Of a DNA stretch of 64,000 nucleotides, positions 35,769-47,085 are shown one piece after another; position 1 is the first letter of the stretch, and each line of letters begins with the position of its first letter. The notes under the pieces were generated by a model. It saw only the letters and a program-made list of their open reading frames with translations. It was not told where the DNA came from and ran no database searches. The position numbers and the translations under genes are program-made. This DNA comes from Prinsepia uniflora (Eukaryota; Streptophyta; Magnoliopsida; Rosales; Rosaceae), in NCBI GenBank assembly GCA_032719365.1, contig CM064866.1:11428950-11492949 (forward strand), written 5' to 3'.

Positions 35769-36351
35769 TGTTGAAGCAGAAATCGAACCCACCGCGAAAA
35801 GTCTTCACAATTCCTGCAAACAGCAAACAATTAGCTATCGTTGCCTTGATCGATTACCCGGGGGGTTGTTCGACCAAGAACACTCCGATACCTAAGTTAG
35901 CTTTGAGAGAGGAAAAAGATATACTTCGAAGCGAAGAATCAACTTATCTTGGAAATGAAATGTGCTCCGCTATTTATAGGAAAATCTTGGAAGTCTCGAA
36001 GCGTTCTGATTGGTCGGTTGAGTTTGTAATTAATAAATAATATATTATTAATTAAATATATTATTTAAAAATTATAATAATAACTCATTATGATAATAAT
36101 GATAATTATTGTATTTTAACATTAATATTAATTGTTCGTTATTAAGAATAATGACAATTAACTCACGAGGAGAATATTAATATTACGGAGACTTTTAACC
36201 CGATTAAATAAAGTATTTAGCTGGTAAATAGATTATTTAATGTGTGGATGTCTATAAGTCATTAGCACTATTGCCAGGGGCAATTTGGTCATTTCAGGAA
36301 TTATGGGCCACGTGGCAGCTCCACAATTTTCGGGTGATTTTGGGTTCCACA
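35769..36351 (-). repeat. 3' LTR of T2
   Basis: Plus strand TGTTGAAGCAG...GGGTTCCACA. Minus-strand TATA (CCTATAAATA, 35971-35980) and CCAAT (36009-36013). GCCACGTGGC G-box at 36308-36317, close to the LTR start, as in T1. Confidence 0.9.
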
Positions 36352-36366
36352 AATGCCCCCACTTCG
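36352..36366 (-). other. Polypurine tract of T2
   Basis: Minus strand CGAAGTGGGGGCATT abuts the LTR start TGTGGAACC. Confidence 0.75.
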
Positions 36367-39112
36367 CTTAGGAATTTAAGGAATCCTAAGGGAAGTAGAT
36401 TTTCGGAAGTCCCGGTGAATCGTTTTTGGAGTAGGATTCTGTTGTCTTGTGTTGAAAAAAATTCCATTGGGTTCGGAATACTCCATCAAGTTGATGTATG
36501 TAAGTGCGGGACTCGGAGTCTGATGTGAGATTGGTACACTTCTTCAGTTGGACCTTGATGGATGGTCCATCTAGATTAAATCTCCAATTATTTTTGGGAG
36601 TTTGTAACCTCCAAATTAATTTGCGAGTTCAACAACTCCAATTAATCCAATGTTGTAACCTATAATTGATGATATGCGTTTTCCATATTGCTGTAACCAA
36701 TAATTGATGATAACCATTTTCCCATATTTTCCTTATATAAGGGAAGGTTGATAGCCAATAGGAGGGGATGTGTTGCTTTATTCTGCTGGATATATAGGAA
36801 GTTTGGTTGCAGATAGGGAAATTTAAACTCTAGCTTTAATCTTGGGGTGAAGAAATTTTGAGTGCTGGTCGGACAAAGAAGTTGAGCGTCGATTTCGAGG
36901 AAAGGTAAATATATATTTTTTTCCCGTTTGTTTATATTGGTAATTGGTTTTCCTAATCACATATTGAAGAGATGTGACATGCGATTGGGAACTGTTTATT
37001 TGATGTGTCAGGTAAGGTGTGTCATGCCATGGATTGATTGGCAATGAGGAATGAGATGGCAGCTCAGGAATTTGGGGACCCCATGCGAGTGTGAACCATA
37101 CAGGACAAAGAGCTGTGCACTGCTACGACTATCAATTGGTGCCAGATGAGACACGGCACAGGGCGACTATCAAAAAGCTGTGACTTTCCTGGAAAGACGA
37201 CAGCGTGGTCATGCGAGGCAACTTAATTGCCCAACCATTTCCTTGCATGAATTATGGAATTCATACTTTCCCGTGGCTTTATATGATATTATATATATAA
37301 TATTACATAAAGGGAACAGAGATGGCCAAGTCGCCTTATATAATATCATCCTTTACTGCGCATCTGTTTTAATTCATTATTTATATTATATATTTATAAT
37401 ATGTTCTAGAAATTATTAATAATTTCTTTGTTAGTTTTTCTTTCTCAACCACGTTGGGAGATGTAGGAGTCCGATTATGATGATTCAAGTGACATTGGAC
37501 TCTATTTTCAAAGATGGTACTTTCAAGATGCATGAAGACATCCTTCCAGCGAAGTCTTGAAGAATTTATTTTGTGGGACCTTCTGATTGGTAGATACGGA
37601 GGATATTTCCAGTGCGTTATAGCCAAGAAGTTAGTCCACTTGTTTGCTCCTGAGTGGTTGGTCAGGTAGACGAGGCTCGCCATTGTCGGCGGCTCAGTTA
37701 GTACCATTGTTGACCACCACGTGTTAGGCATGGATTGACTTGAGGGGATGTCGGTGGACTGTTGCAGAAGGTGTCGCACGCCGGGCTTCAGTTGGAGGGT
37801 TAGTAGTGGGCCAGCGCTAGTCAGCTTTTATTCAATCACCAAAAAAACGTCTCCATGTGTTCGCCACTAGGTAATGCATCGGGTAGGCAGGGCCCGCTTT
37901 TTATGGTGGTTCTGTTAGTGCCAATAGAGATGCACCATGCATTGAGCTTGGATTGGAGGCTATCTGCGCAGACGGGTTCTAGCTGTCATCTGTTGTTCAC
38001 TTGGAAATTCTGTGGTTTGGAAGCTAACGATCTCCGACTTGACTTAGTGCTTTTGTTACTTCCCTTGTGCTTGCGACTAAGAATGCTTGGGAGACTCGTA
38101 CATTGGAAAGCAAGGTGGAGCATAAAGACGGAGGTGGACCAGATGGTGTATGCCATTGCGAAATTGAAGGAAGAAAGATTGGAGGTGGACCATGCATGTG
38201 GTGTTTTGGAAGATAGAAGGTCTGACACATGAGGATCAAGGCACAACAAAATGTAAGACAAGGCCTGGTTGGAGCTCAAAGTGTTGCACGAGGCGCACTT
38301 CTAATGACCATGCATGTGGTGTGTGGCAATTAGAAGAGCTTGATGCATTTACAGACTTGTCATCTTCAAGTACAGGTGGAGCCAACATCAAAGTTTTTAG
38401 CAAGGGAGGCGAGGAGTCTCATCACTTGATGTGAGGCGTGTCACAACCCAGCAAGAGGCATGTTCCAGCTGCGCGGATGCTTGCATGATTCCGAAGAGAA
38501 AGTCAAATGGTTGTATGTTGAAATCCAAAATTTGAGAGTTGGCTGCTTGCTGTCATCACATGCCCCCACAACTTTGTGCTTTAAGGAAGATAAAGCGCAA
38601 AAGTTGGGTACGAAGAGTCAGAGTGGGATTACCACAAAAGAGCCGGAGCTTGAACTAGACATGGAGCCTAGAAAAATAGCTAGAACCTGAGCCTGATAGG
38701 GAGACTAAGAAAGGCGGTATTCCTGAAACTGACGAATCTCTATTTTATGATGTCCCCATACTTCCAGCAGAAGAGTGGGCATAGTTTTAAAGAACGATGG
38801 GCTTTGAAGACTTGCATCCATCATAAGTACATTGGTGTCTATTGAATATTATATTTGCATTCTTGTATTGAATAACTGGTTTGAGCGATCGAGATGTGAT
38901 TTGCCAACCATCCTTCAAATGAGGAAATTAATACAGTTCTTATGAAGAATTTTGAGATCCGAGTGTCTAGTCCCTTTGCAAAATCCTGCTAACCATTTTG
39001 ATTGAATTGCAAACTAACACATACATTAGATGCCCCCGTTGTAGCCATGAGCGTCCAACATTGAATTTTTGCTAACTTGATCAACATTGTTTTTGTGTTG
39101 CCTTCATGGAAG
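36367..39112 (-). other. Non-coding 3' region of T2
   Basis: 2.7 kb with short AT repeats (37290-37400) and unrelated short ORFs. No RT, integrase or RNase H motif. Part of 38340-38450 resembles the 33370-33440 region of T1 in reverse (AGATGACAAG..., GGTGGAGCCAACATCAAAG). Confidence 0.6.
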
Positions 39113-39455
39113 GGATTTTGCTTCTTAAAAGAAGGCTTGAAGTGCTTCCTGGTGGAAGACTCGGAGTGCTTCCAGGAGGAAGACTTGGGCTGCTTCCTAA
39201 TGGAAGGCGTTGAGTGCTTCCTAGCGGAAAACGTTGAGTGCTTCCTGACGGAGGCTTTGAGTGCTTCGCAAGGCGAAGACTTTGAGTGATTCGTAAAGCG
39301 AAGGCTTAGGTGCTTCGCATGACGAAGGCTTGGGTGTTTCGCATGACGAAGGCTTGGATGCTTCGCAGGGCAAAGGCTTGGATTCTTCACAGGGCGAAGG
39401 CTTGGATGCTTCACATGGCGAAGGCTTGGATGCTTCGATGACGAAGGCTTTGATG
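39113..39455 (-). repeat. 25-bp minisatellite of T2
   Basis: About 13 units of the same 25-bp repeat as T1 (on the minus strand CCAAGCCTTCGTCATGCGAAG). They are well conserved at the plus-strand right side and more diverged (GGAAG for CGAAG) at the left. It sits downstream of gag, as in T1. Confidence 0.88.
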
Positions 39456-39633
39456 CTAGAGGGAATATGTTTTGCAAATTGAATATGATGTACAAATATG
39501 TTTGTATGTATTCAGAACAATTTGTCAATCATATTGATAATTCAAATGTATGGTACTTGAATTTAGAAGACAACTTGAAAAGAAAAATTGAAAGCTCCAT
39601 AGACTTCTATGTCCCTCTAATTTTGAAATGCAG

Positions 39634-40716
39634 CTAGTTGATGCGAATTACTTTTGAAGCTGGCTCATTAGGCTCTTTGTTCTCCATGTGATTTGCAATC
39701 TTCTTCTTGATGTAGTCCGTGCAATGCCCCTCCTTCATGAGATTTTGAAGATATCTTTCGAAAGATATACATGTGCTGATATTGTGCCCATAACATTCAT
39801 GATAGGCGCACCATTTGGTTTTATCAGCTTTCTCCTGATCGCCCTTGACGGGTCCTGGTTTTTTGAACCAAGTCTTGTCCTTGATCTCATTATGAATTTG
39901 GTGGACTGGTATTGAAAATTGCATTTTAGACTTCTCGAGGGTTGAGTCATTAGAAGTTTGGTTCGCCCTGCCCTTGTTGAACCCCCCATGTGAAAATTTG
40001 CCACTAACGTCCTCTTTGCGTTGTGGTGAGGGTGTAAAGGCTTTCTCGTTGGTTTGGGCATAATCTGGCGCATGTGCAGCACCCTTCTCATCCTCCCAAC
40101 ATGCATGTCGCTCAGCTAAAAATAGTATCTTGGTGAGACTTCGTGCATTGCCCATGACAATATCTCGGTAGAGCTGGCTGTCCCGGGGAAGCCCTTGTTT
40201 GAACGCCATTGCAGCAACAAGGTCGATGTAACCAACAATTCGAGACTTTTCCTCGCAGTACCTCCGAATGTATTGTCGGAGGCTCTCTTTTGCTCGTTTC
40301 CGGATGGAGAAGAGATGGTCTTCCTTTACCTCAACCGTACGAAGCTGCGAGTACTCCTTGACGAATGCCAGAGCCAACTCTTCAAAAAAAGTGATCGACC
40401 TCCGGGGGAGATGATTGAACCACGTCATGGCTTGACCGTGACGAGAGGCTTGAAACAGCTTGCACATGAGCCCATCGTTGTGTTTGTGGGGGACCATGAC
40501 TCCCCGGTAGTAGTCTATGTGCTTCACCGGGTCAGAATTTCCTTTGAACGGATTGAAGTTTGGCGTTGCAAACCTTTGGGGGAATGACTCTTCCTCAATA
40601 TCCCTTACAAAAGGCGTAGAGAGCTGTATCTGGCGACGTAGATCGTCCTTTAGATCGCCATCTCGTTGAGCACGAAGGTGCCTGTCCAGCATTCTTTGAA
40701 CATCATTAGCCCGCAA
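39634..40716 (-). CDS. Gag polyprotein C-terminal part, Tat-like Gypsy, 360 codons
   Basis: Capsid/nucleocapsid part of gag, which assembles the particle and binds element RNA. Seen: MLDRHLRAQRDGDLKDDL near the start, then FPQRFATPNF, DPVKHIDYYRGVM and AMTWFNHLPRRSI (the WF..L core of the retrotransposon gag family). Next come AFVKEYSQLRTVEVKEDHLF, LRQYIRRYCEEKSRIVG and AERHACWEDE. A zinc knuckle, CAYHECYGHNISTC (C-x2-H-x4-H-x4-C), lies near residues 305-318, and the ORF ends ASKVIRIN. The listed ATG is probably internal, as gag seems to begin at 41585 and is broken by frameshifts upstream. No protease or RT follows in any frame. The stop separates gag from the 3' untranslated region. Plausibly still translatable from this ATG, but unproven. 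Confidence 0.82.
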   Translation of the reverse strand: MRANDVQRMLDRHLRAQRDGDLKDDLRRQIQLSTPFVRDIEEESFPQRFATPNFNPFKGNSDPVKHIDYYRGVMVPHKHNDGLMCKLFQASRHGQAMTWFNHLPRRSITFFEELALAFVKEYSQLRTVEVKEDHLFSIRKRAKESLRQYIRRYCEEKSRIVGYIDLVAAMAFKQGLPRDSQLYRDIVMGNARSLTKILFLAERHACWEDEKGAAHAPDYAQTNEKAFTPSPQRKEDVSGKFSHGGFNKGRANQTSNDSTLEKSKMQFSIPVHQIHNEIKDKTWFKKPGPVKGDQEKADKTKWCAYHECYGHNISTCISFERYLQNLMKEGHCTDYIKKKIANHMENKEPNEPASKVIRIN

Positions 40717-41585
40717 CGTACCTTGCTAAGGCGGTGAATCATTCCGTGCTAATCGCTGAGAACCTCTTTGAGTTTCTCCCCTTGATATCTGGGATCATGC
40801 AGGGGAGTAGACTTCATCTTCCCTCTCACTGCCATGAGCAGATCGTCTTGGGTCTTTGTGTAGAGCCTGAGGTTGCCCCCTACTCCCATGTGAGGGTTGT
40901 GAGCGTTGTGAGCTCTCCACCTGTGAAGTTGCCCCAATCCTACTTCCTAGTCGCTCATGCACTGATGGCCTTAGGCGTTATGGGTTCTTTTCTTGGCGAG
41001 CGTGACTTTCTTCACTGGAGTTGCTCAGTGAAGTGTCTCGTGACATTGTTCGGCAGCAGACCGATTCTTTCCCAGGACGCCTTGGAGTATTCACTTGTCT
41101 TCCACGTGACGTGGAATGTATATCTGGCTTTTGGACTGGTCTTTCTGCCAGGAGTCGCTGCAAGAGCTCCGATTGGAGTTGAACTTGGCTGCTCAACCTT
41201 TCAACTTGCTGCACCAAGTTGTCTGGGGAGGTTGGTGGTGACTTCTCCCTGAGACGTTGTGACGCCCATCCACAAAGTCCCTTAGGTCCATGTTTGTTGT
41301 GGGCTGATCATGCCGAGATGCACTTCCCATCAACCGCTCGCCTGCTTGTTGCAAAGCCGAAGTTCCTTCCCCTAACGCGGATACTTGGTTAGCTGGAGAG
41401 GGGAATGCTCCGAAGCTGAAGGTTGGTCTCCCTCCGAGCGTCTCCATGGGTGCCTCTATGGACACACGACGGGGTCGAGTTGGCCGCTCCTCCAGAGTCT
41501 CTATGCGAGTCTTATTCCTCGTCTGAGCAGTTGAGGCAGAAACACCTTCTCCAGCTGAACGAACGGATCGACGAACTCTTTCCAT
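40717..41585 (-). pseudogene. Frameshifted N-terminal part of T2 gag
   Basis: ATG at 41585 (minus) gives MERVRRSVRSAGEG... with a P/R/S-rich linker (frame closing at 41193). Another frame (41217-40978) has the coiled-coil-like VQQVERLSSQVQLQSELLQR and ends in a stop. Pieces at 40937-40749 continue in yet another frame. Together these are the amino-terminal half of gag with at least two frame breaks. Confidence 0.6.
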
Positions 41586-41762
41586 GTCGAAACAAAGAAT
41601 CTTGAGCTGGAAAGCTTGTTGATGGATGATTTGAACAAAGTTCAAAATCTTTGAACAATGTCGATGAACGACGAACGATGAACAATTTCCTGAAGAACGA
41701 TGAACACCGTTGAAGAACGATGAACAACCGAGAGAGCTTCTTTTGAGTATTCCTTAATCGCT

Positions 41763-41778
41763 CTCAATGAAAGCACCA
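41763..41778 (-). other. Primer binding site of T2
   Basis: On the minus strand TGGTGCTTTCATTGAG, two bases after the LTR end. Same as T1. Confidence 0.75.
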
Positions 41779-41780
41779 AT

Positions 41781-42363
41781 TGTTGAAGCAGAAATCGAAC
41801 TCATCGCGAAAAGTCTTCACAATTCCTGCAAACAGCAAACAATTAACTATCGTTGCCTTAATCGATTACCCGGGGGGTTGTTCGACCAAGAACACTCCGA
41901 TACCTAAGTTAGCTTTGAGAGAGGAAAAAGATATACTTCGAAGCGAAGAATCGACTTATCTTGGAAATGAAATGTGCTCCGCTATTTATAGAAAAATCTT
42001 GGAAGCCTCGAAGCGTTCTGATTGGTCGGTTGAGTTTGTAATTAATAAATAATATATTATTAATTAAATATATTATTTAACAGTTATAATAATAACTCAT
42101 TATGATAATAATGATAATTATTATATTTTAACATTAATATTAATTGTCCGTTAGTAAGAATAATGACAATTAACTCACGGGGAGAATATTAATATTACAG
42201 AGACTTTTAACCCGATTAAATAACGTATTTAGCTGGTAAATAGATTATTTAATGTGTGGATGTCTATAAGTCATTAGCACTATTGCCAGGGGCAATTTGG
42301 TCATTTTAGGAATTATGGGTCACGTGGCAGCTCCACAATTTTCGGGTGATTTTGGGTTCCACA
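41781..42363 (-). repeat. 5' LTR of T2
   Basis: 583 bp. The TATA motif (TATAAATA on the minus strand, 41983-41990) would drive the element. TSD ACAAT follows at 42364. Confidence 0.9.
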
Positions 42364-42368
42364 ACAAT

Positions 42369-43253
42369 TGAATGAATTTGTTAGGTACGTTGTTTTTGTT
42401 ACTAATTTTGATCCTTGAACTTCAATTTGTTTTGGATGTTACTGTAACTTAAGAAGTGTAGGAATAACCATATATAGTATAGAATGTTGAAAAGTGGTCT
42501 TGTATAGCTACCACCTGCTCTTAGATGTTGCATCTTGGAATGTTAATTTTAGTATCATGCTCAAGTCCATAAATTGCAGCACTATTTTGATTTCAGTGTA
42601 AGTGTAGATAACACTATATCTGGTCATGAACTACACATCAAAGGTCTGCAATGTGCTTTGACAGACTAGCTAGTTGCCGATACTCAAATTTTGTAATGAT
42701 ATTCAGGCAATAAAGAAGCAGCCTCACAGAATCTCTCATATTATAAACCCGTCATTTTTGTGGTATTTGCTTTCCAAATTTGCTCTCTTTTTCATTTCCA
42801 TAATTTCTACAACCTTTCTTTAAATGGGCCTAAAATAGTCAAAATTTGTATAGGCAGCAGCTTATAGTTTTGAAAGCAAAGATCAAAGCTTGGCTTAGTT
42901 TGTAAGCTTCAAAACTCTAGTTTTGAGCTCTCTGTTTTTTTTTTTTTTTTTTTCAATGTGTTGCTTCCTCTTATGTAACACGAAATTCGGTGCATTTGCT
43001 GCTTAATTGATTGTTGAATTTAAATGCTGTGAATGTGGAGCTTATTTGATTTATCTATCTTGCATTTGGTTTTTGAGCTTCTTTCACAGTACTTGGTTGT
43101 TTTCTTTTCAATATATTACAATATGACAGAGGACATAGGAATGATTTGAAACTTGAAAGAATCTTAAATGTCATTGAAACAAGTTGAAACCTTTACAGGA
43201 AATAGCAGAAACAAAACAAAGTAAGTAAATATTCTTTCCTATTGATGAACATT
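42369..43253. other. AT-rich intergenic sequence downstream of the RING gene
   Basis: No ORF or repeat with clear limits. A run of 18 T lies near 42938. The part next to 43254 would hold the 3' UTR of the minus-strand RING gene. Confidence 0.5.
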
Positions 43254-43967
43254 TTAGTGCAAACTAAACCTACATAATGGGCATGTATGTCTTTGCTTTA
43301 ACCACTCCATAATGCAGGCTCCGTGAAACATGTGTGAACATGGCAGTCGATTCATTCCATCCCCAGCCACCATATCGTCCAAGCAAACCGAACACTGTTG
43401 ATTGGAACCATGTAATCCTCGATCATACATCAACTTCTCCAACTTCTCAACCGCCGCTTCGCATGCCGGTTGTGAACTGAGATCAAATAATGAATGCGTT
43501 TGAACGTCAACATGTTCTTGATCTTGAAATTCCGGTGGGACTGGCTGGTCATCGAGAACTTGGTCCATCACATCAGAAATTGGATCGTATCCGTAGAGAA
43601 AATGGTAATACATTGGTGCCACATCGGAAAAAGATTCTTGATTACCCAACGTATCTTCATCCGTGGGTAAACTGTACGAGTACAACATGGAGGCTTCATC
43701 TATGGATGAAACAAACAACATTGCTTCATCATCTTCCTCCAACACGTTGTCTCCAAAAACATCCTCGACTGCCTGATCTGGTTGGAACCCATTATTGTAG
43801 GCGAGAAAATGATCCGGTTCGAACCCGCTGTAGGCGTCAAGGTCAAGCTGTTGTATGAATGGCGGTATGAATTGCGATATGAATGGCGGTGTGAGTGGCG
43901 GCTCCGTCAGGTTGAGCCTTGCATCATCGTCGAATGATTCAAATGGGGTGTTACCATTAGAGGCCAT
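43254..43967 (-). CDS. RING-H2 finger protein, putative E3 ubiquitin ligase (237 aa)
   Basis: Intact single-exon ORF, MASNGNTPFESFDDDARL to CPLCRFSLH. The first ~185 residues are acidic and proline/aspartate-rich with no membrane segment or signal peptide. The RING-H2 domain occupies about residues 192-236: CSVC, 14 residues, CSHMFHGAC, ten residues, CPLC. All eight ligands (C3H2C3) have canonical spacing. By family knowledge such domains bind an E2 and transfer ubiquitin to substrates; the substrate is unknown. An acidic N-terminus with C-terminal RING-H2 resembles RING1/CIP8-type plant proteins, but I cannot assign an orthologue. The ATG is the first in a pyrimidine-rich leader. It lies just outside T2 and appears to be the only intact host gene in the window. 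The broken gene at 13957-14561 is a distant relative by its RING. Confidence 0.88.
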   Translation of the reverse strand: MASNGNTPFESFDDDARLNLTEPPLTPPFISQFIPPFIQQLDLDAYSGFEPDHFLAYNNGFQPDQAVEDVFGDNVLEEDDEAMLFVSSIDEASMLYSYSLPTDEDTLGNQESFSDVAPMYYHFLYGYDPISDVMDQVLDDQPVPPEFQDQEHVDVQTHSLFDLSSQPACEAAVEKLEKLMYDRGLHGSNQQCSVCLDDMVAGDGMNRLPCSHMFHGACIMEWLKQRHTCPLCRFSLH

Positions 43968-44140
43968 GTCGATTCGATTCTATTCTTGTTGATGAGCAGA
44001 GAGAAATTGAGGGAAAGAAATAGTGGTGTGGGTGTGGGTTTGGTTAGAAAAACAGGAACTTTGGATTCTGATCTTAGCGCTTGCCGTTTGCCTTTTGGGT
44101 TTCTGATTGTGAGCACTACTCCTCTCAGGTAGATATGTGA

Positions 44141-44148
44141 TATTTAAA
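44141..44148 (-). promoter_or_regulatory. TATA-like box of RING gene
   Basis: Minus strand TTTAAATA about 175 bases before the ATG, followed by a CT-rich leader (TTTCTTTCCCTCAATTTCTC). No upstream ATG competes in the last 90 bases. Confidence 0.4.
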
Positions 44149-44948
44149 GATGTTAGGGTTACTAATTCCTACCGTTGGTGTTATTTGGCACGTTTTTATT
44201 ATCGCCAACCGCCTTATGGTGCCAAACGTATTTGATTCCTCGGTGGAGTCGGAACCATTTGAATTTTGAATTTTGAAATTTGAACCCAGCCTTAGGAGAA
44301 ACCTTGTATTTAACTTTTTTTCATTAAAAAAAACTCTTTTTTCTTTTTTTATTCTTAGGTTAAAACTGCACCGCACTATATAATTCTAATAAAAAAAATT
44401 AATTGTAAATGAACGGTACACCATTATTTTCAATTTCTAAATTCATCAACCGAATTTATTTGGATTTTTTCTTGAATATTTGATCATTTGGATGGGTGAT
44501 ATACTATTTGAAAATTTTCATTTATCTATGTAGTTCAAATTTAAAACTAATTCAGAACTCCCCAAAACAAAACTGGGGATTTATAGTTGATTGATACATT
44601 AGTTGTTTATATTCGAAAGATATGTTTTTGTTTATATCCATATTGAGCGTAGACTACAATCATATTAGTGCTGGAAATATAGAACCGAAAAATTGAAATA
44701 ATACCGATACGGATTATATCATATCGAAAAAATTATCAAATAGTTAAATTGTTGGAATATCGGTACCATACCGGTTAAGTTCAGTACGATTTCGGTACTG
44801 AGATTTTCGAAAATCGTCCTGTATCGATATCAAACTGAAAAGTTTTTTTTTTAATAATAAAAAACTTAATACTTAAATTAAAACCTAATAATTACGTATG
44901 AATACCAGTTTAAATAATTAAATATGTGTAAAAATATATCTTCTGAAC
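44149..44948. other. AT-rich intergenic region with ATATCGGTACC-type motifs
   Basis: 44640-44835 repeats ACCGATAC, TATCGGTACC and TTTCGGTACTGAG in both orientations. These resemble the subterminal motifs of non-autonomous DNA elements, but I found no clear inverted ends or TSD. Nothing else recognised. Confidence 0.4.
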
Positions 44949-45956
44949 CTGACACATGAAGCCTTTCGATAAGGTTTCTACTGGCCAACCATGCACGTCG
45001 ACGCAGCTGAGTTCACTCAACGTTGCGACAAATGCCAACACTTCGTTCTCTTCATCTTACTCCCCCTTAAGAACTTGACACCTATGCTTAGCCCATGACC
45101 CTTTGCCCAATGGGGACTCGACCTAGTTGGGAAGATGCCGACCGAGTAGGAACAGAACGAGTGCGCAGTCGTCGCTATGGAATATTTCACCAAGTGGGTT
45201 AAAGCAAAGGCCCTCGCCATTATCACCACGGCTCAGATCGAGACCTTCATATTCCATATCATCATCTGTCGATTCAGCCTCCCCCACACCAAGACCACCG
45301 ACAACGGGAAGTAGCTCGACAACCACCGATTCAGAGCCTTCTACGCTCGACATAAGATCAACCTTTGCTTCGCCTGCCCTGCTCACCCTCAGTCCAATGG
45401 CCAGGTTGAAGCCGTTAAAAAAATCATAAAGCACACTTTGAAGACCCACCTCGGAGAAACAAAACTAAAATGGAAGGACATCCTACCTAGTGCCATATGG
45501 TCATATCGCACCTTATACCGACCAGCCACCAACGAGACACCTTTCTGTTTGGCTTTCAGCACTGAGGTCGTCGTTCCAACCGAAGTTGACGGGGAATCAT
45601 GCCGAGTCCTCACCTACGACACCGAACAAAATAATAATCAGATGACGCTCAGCCTAGACCTAATCGAGGAACACCGAGAAAAGACCCACCTTCGCAACAT
45701 TGTCTACAAGCAAGTGTTTTTCCAGTATCACAACTCAAAGATCAAACCGCGCACTTTTTAAGTAGGGGACTGGGTACTCAGGAAGGTTAACCTGGCCACC
45801 AAAGATTGATTAGCATGCACGCTCGGTCCCAATTGGGAATGCCCTTACAAGGTCACTCAGATATGCCGATCGAGCGCATATACTCTCTGACACCGACGGG
45901 CACACTCTCGGCCACCTATGGAATGTCGACCACTTAAAAATGTACTACATTTTGCT
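44949..45956 (+). pseudogene. Gypsy integrase remnant (Tat-like)
   Basis: Integrase joins element DNA to the host chromosome. Seen in one main frame with several stops: LTHEAFR, GFYWPTMHVDAAEFTQRCDKCQ (zinc-binding N-terminal domain), WGLDLVGKMPT (first catalytic D), YFTKWVKAKALA, TTDNG (second D), HPQSNGQVEAVKKIIKHTL (E). An open stretch at 45438-45761 follows (WKDILPSAIWSYRTLYRPATNETPF). After a shift come GPNWECPYKVTQ and GHLWNVDHLKMYY at about 45945, the usual C-terminal signature of Tat-lineage integrases. At least three stops make it dead. Upstream RT and gag are missing, since the fragment starts abruptly near 44940. Confidence 0.85.
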
Positions 45957-47085
45957 CTGCCAACGACCACAATCTTGTAAGCCGCACTAAGACCCACATT
46001 ATATAGGTCCTCGCTAACCCAACACAACATTACCAATGACAAGATTCTATCTTTTTTGTACTCTATCTCGCTCAATACACACCGAGCTACCATTTCACAC
46101 ATTTACACTTAGGGAACACTTACCACTAAGTACCAAACTAACTCGGTATAGGGGAACCGACCGCATTACACAATATACATCGGTCAGTTAACGCTTAACA
46201 AGTCCCTTCGTACGGACAAGCCCCCACCCCACTTGGTCCATTAACCACAACTGACTGACCATACTAAACCTTACACAGTAGTGGATCCACAGGCAGACAA
46301 GTAGGCCGAGCAGAAAAATGCTCACACAACAGCCGTTCATCACTCCGACCACATCATAAAATAATTACAAGTACAACACTTACAATTTTTCACCTCTGCT
46401 CCCCCGTAAGCGACCTGCCTCGACTGAGCACTTGGGGGACTAAGAGACATACATCGAGTACCACAACTCAGGAAGTCTTCTCAAGTCCACAACTGAGGCA
46501 GATGCCTACAAACTAGGAACATTTTCTAAGGCATTAGCTCAAAACGCTACTGACGTACATTTATTTCTCTAAGTTAAATACATGTCGACTGGACACATCC
46601 TCGGTCTGTCCACAAGGGCGTACACCTATGCAGACAGGACACTCCATAGATTAGTCACACTAAACGTACATTTACCTAAATACATGCACACTGGTCAGAC
46701 CACACAAGCATACATTTATTTAAATACACGAAGACTGATCACAACTTCGGTCATACCTTAAAAGCATACATTTATTAAGTTAAACAAGCATACACTTACC
46801 CAGTTAAGTACGTGCATAACCGAGCAATGCTCGGAGGAACCAACACTTAGGAAAAATTTCAGATGTCAAAATAAGTCCTTTCGTCAATCAAGGGCAAAAT
46901 ACCATACAGTCTGCCAAATTAAAAAAAAAGTTCCAAAAAATCCTACGCTACCCTGACACACAGGTCAGTCATATCCATTGAAGCTTAAAACTAGAAAACA
47001 AGAGGATCAGTCTACCAACGCCCTTAGCGTCCGACCCCAACTAGCTCACATCCTGAATGACCACTTCTTCGGAGGCAGGAACAAC
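45957..47085 (+). other. 3' non-coding region of Tat-like remnant
   Basis: Contains CACTTGGGGGACTAAGAG (46430-46447, PPT-like) and a loose repeat of ACATTTAYNTAAATACATG...ACTGGTCAGACC (46555-46830). No plus-strand coding sequence. Long 3' regions like this are usual in Tat-lineage elements. Confidence 0.5.

Larger units (their letters stand above)
35769..42363 (-). mobile_element. Element T2: gag-only LTR retrotransposon, TSD ACAAT
   Basis: LTRs 35769-36351 and 41781-42363 (583 bp each), flanked by ACAAT at 35764-35768 and 42364-42368. On the minus strand the order is LTR, PBS, gag, 25-bp minisatellite, long non-coding region, PPT, LTR. About 17 LTR differences by eye. No pol. PBS, gag and minisatellite are shared with T1, while the LTRs share only the first ~60 bases and the promoter plan. 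Non-autonomous; presumably relies on a Tat-lineage Gypsy partner. Confidence 0.9.

Noticed and set aside
45127..45429. 100-codon plus-strand and 108-codon minus-strand ORFs
   Set aside because: Shadow frames over the integrase relic, whose true frame is readable by its DDE motifs.
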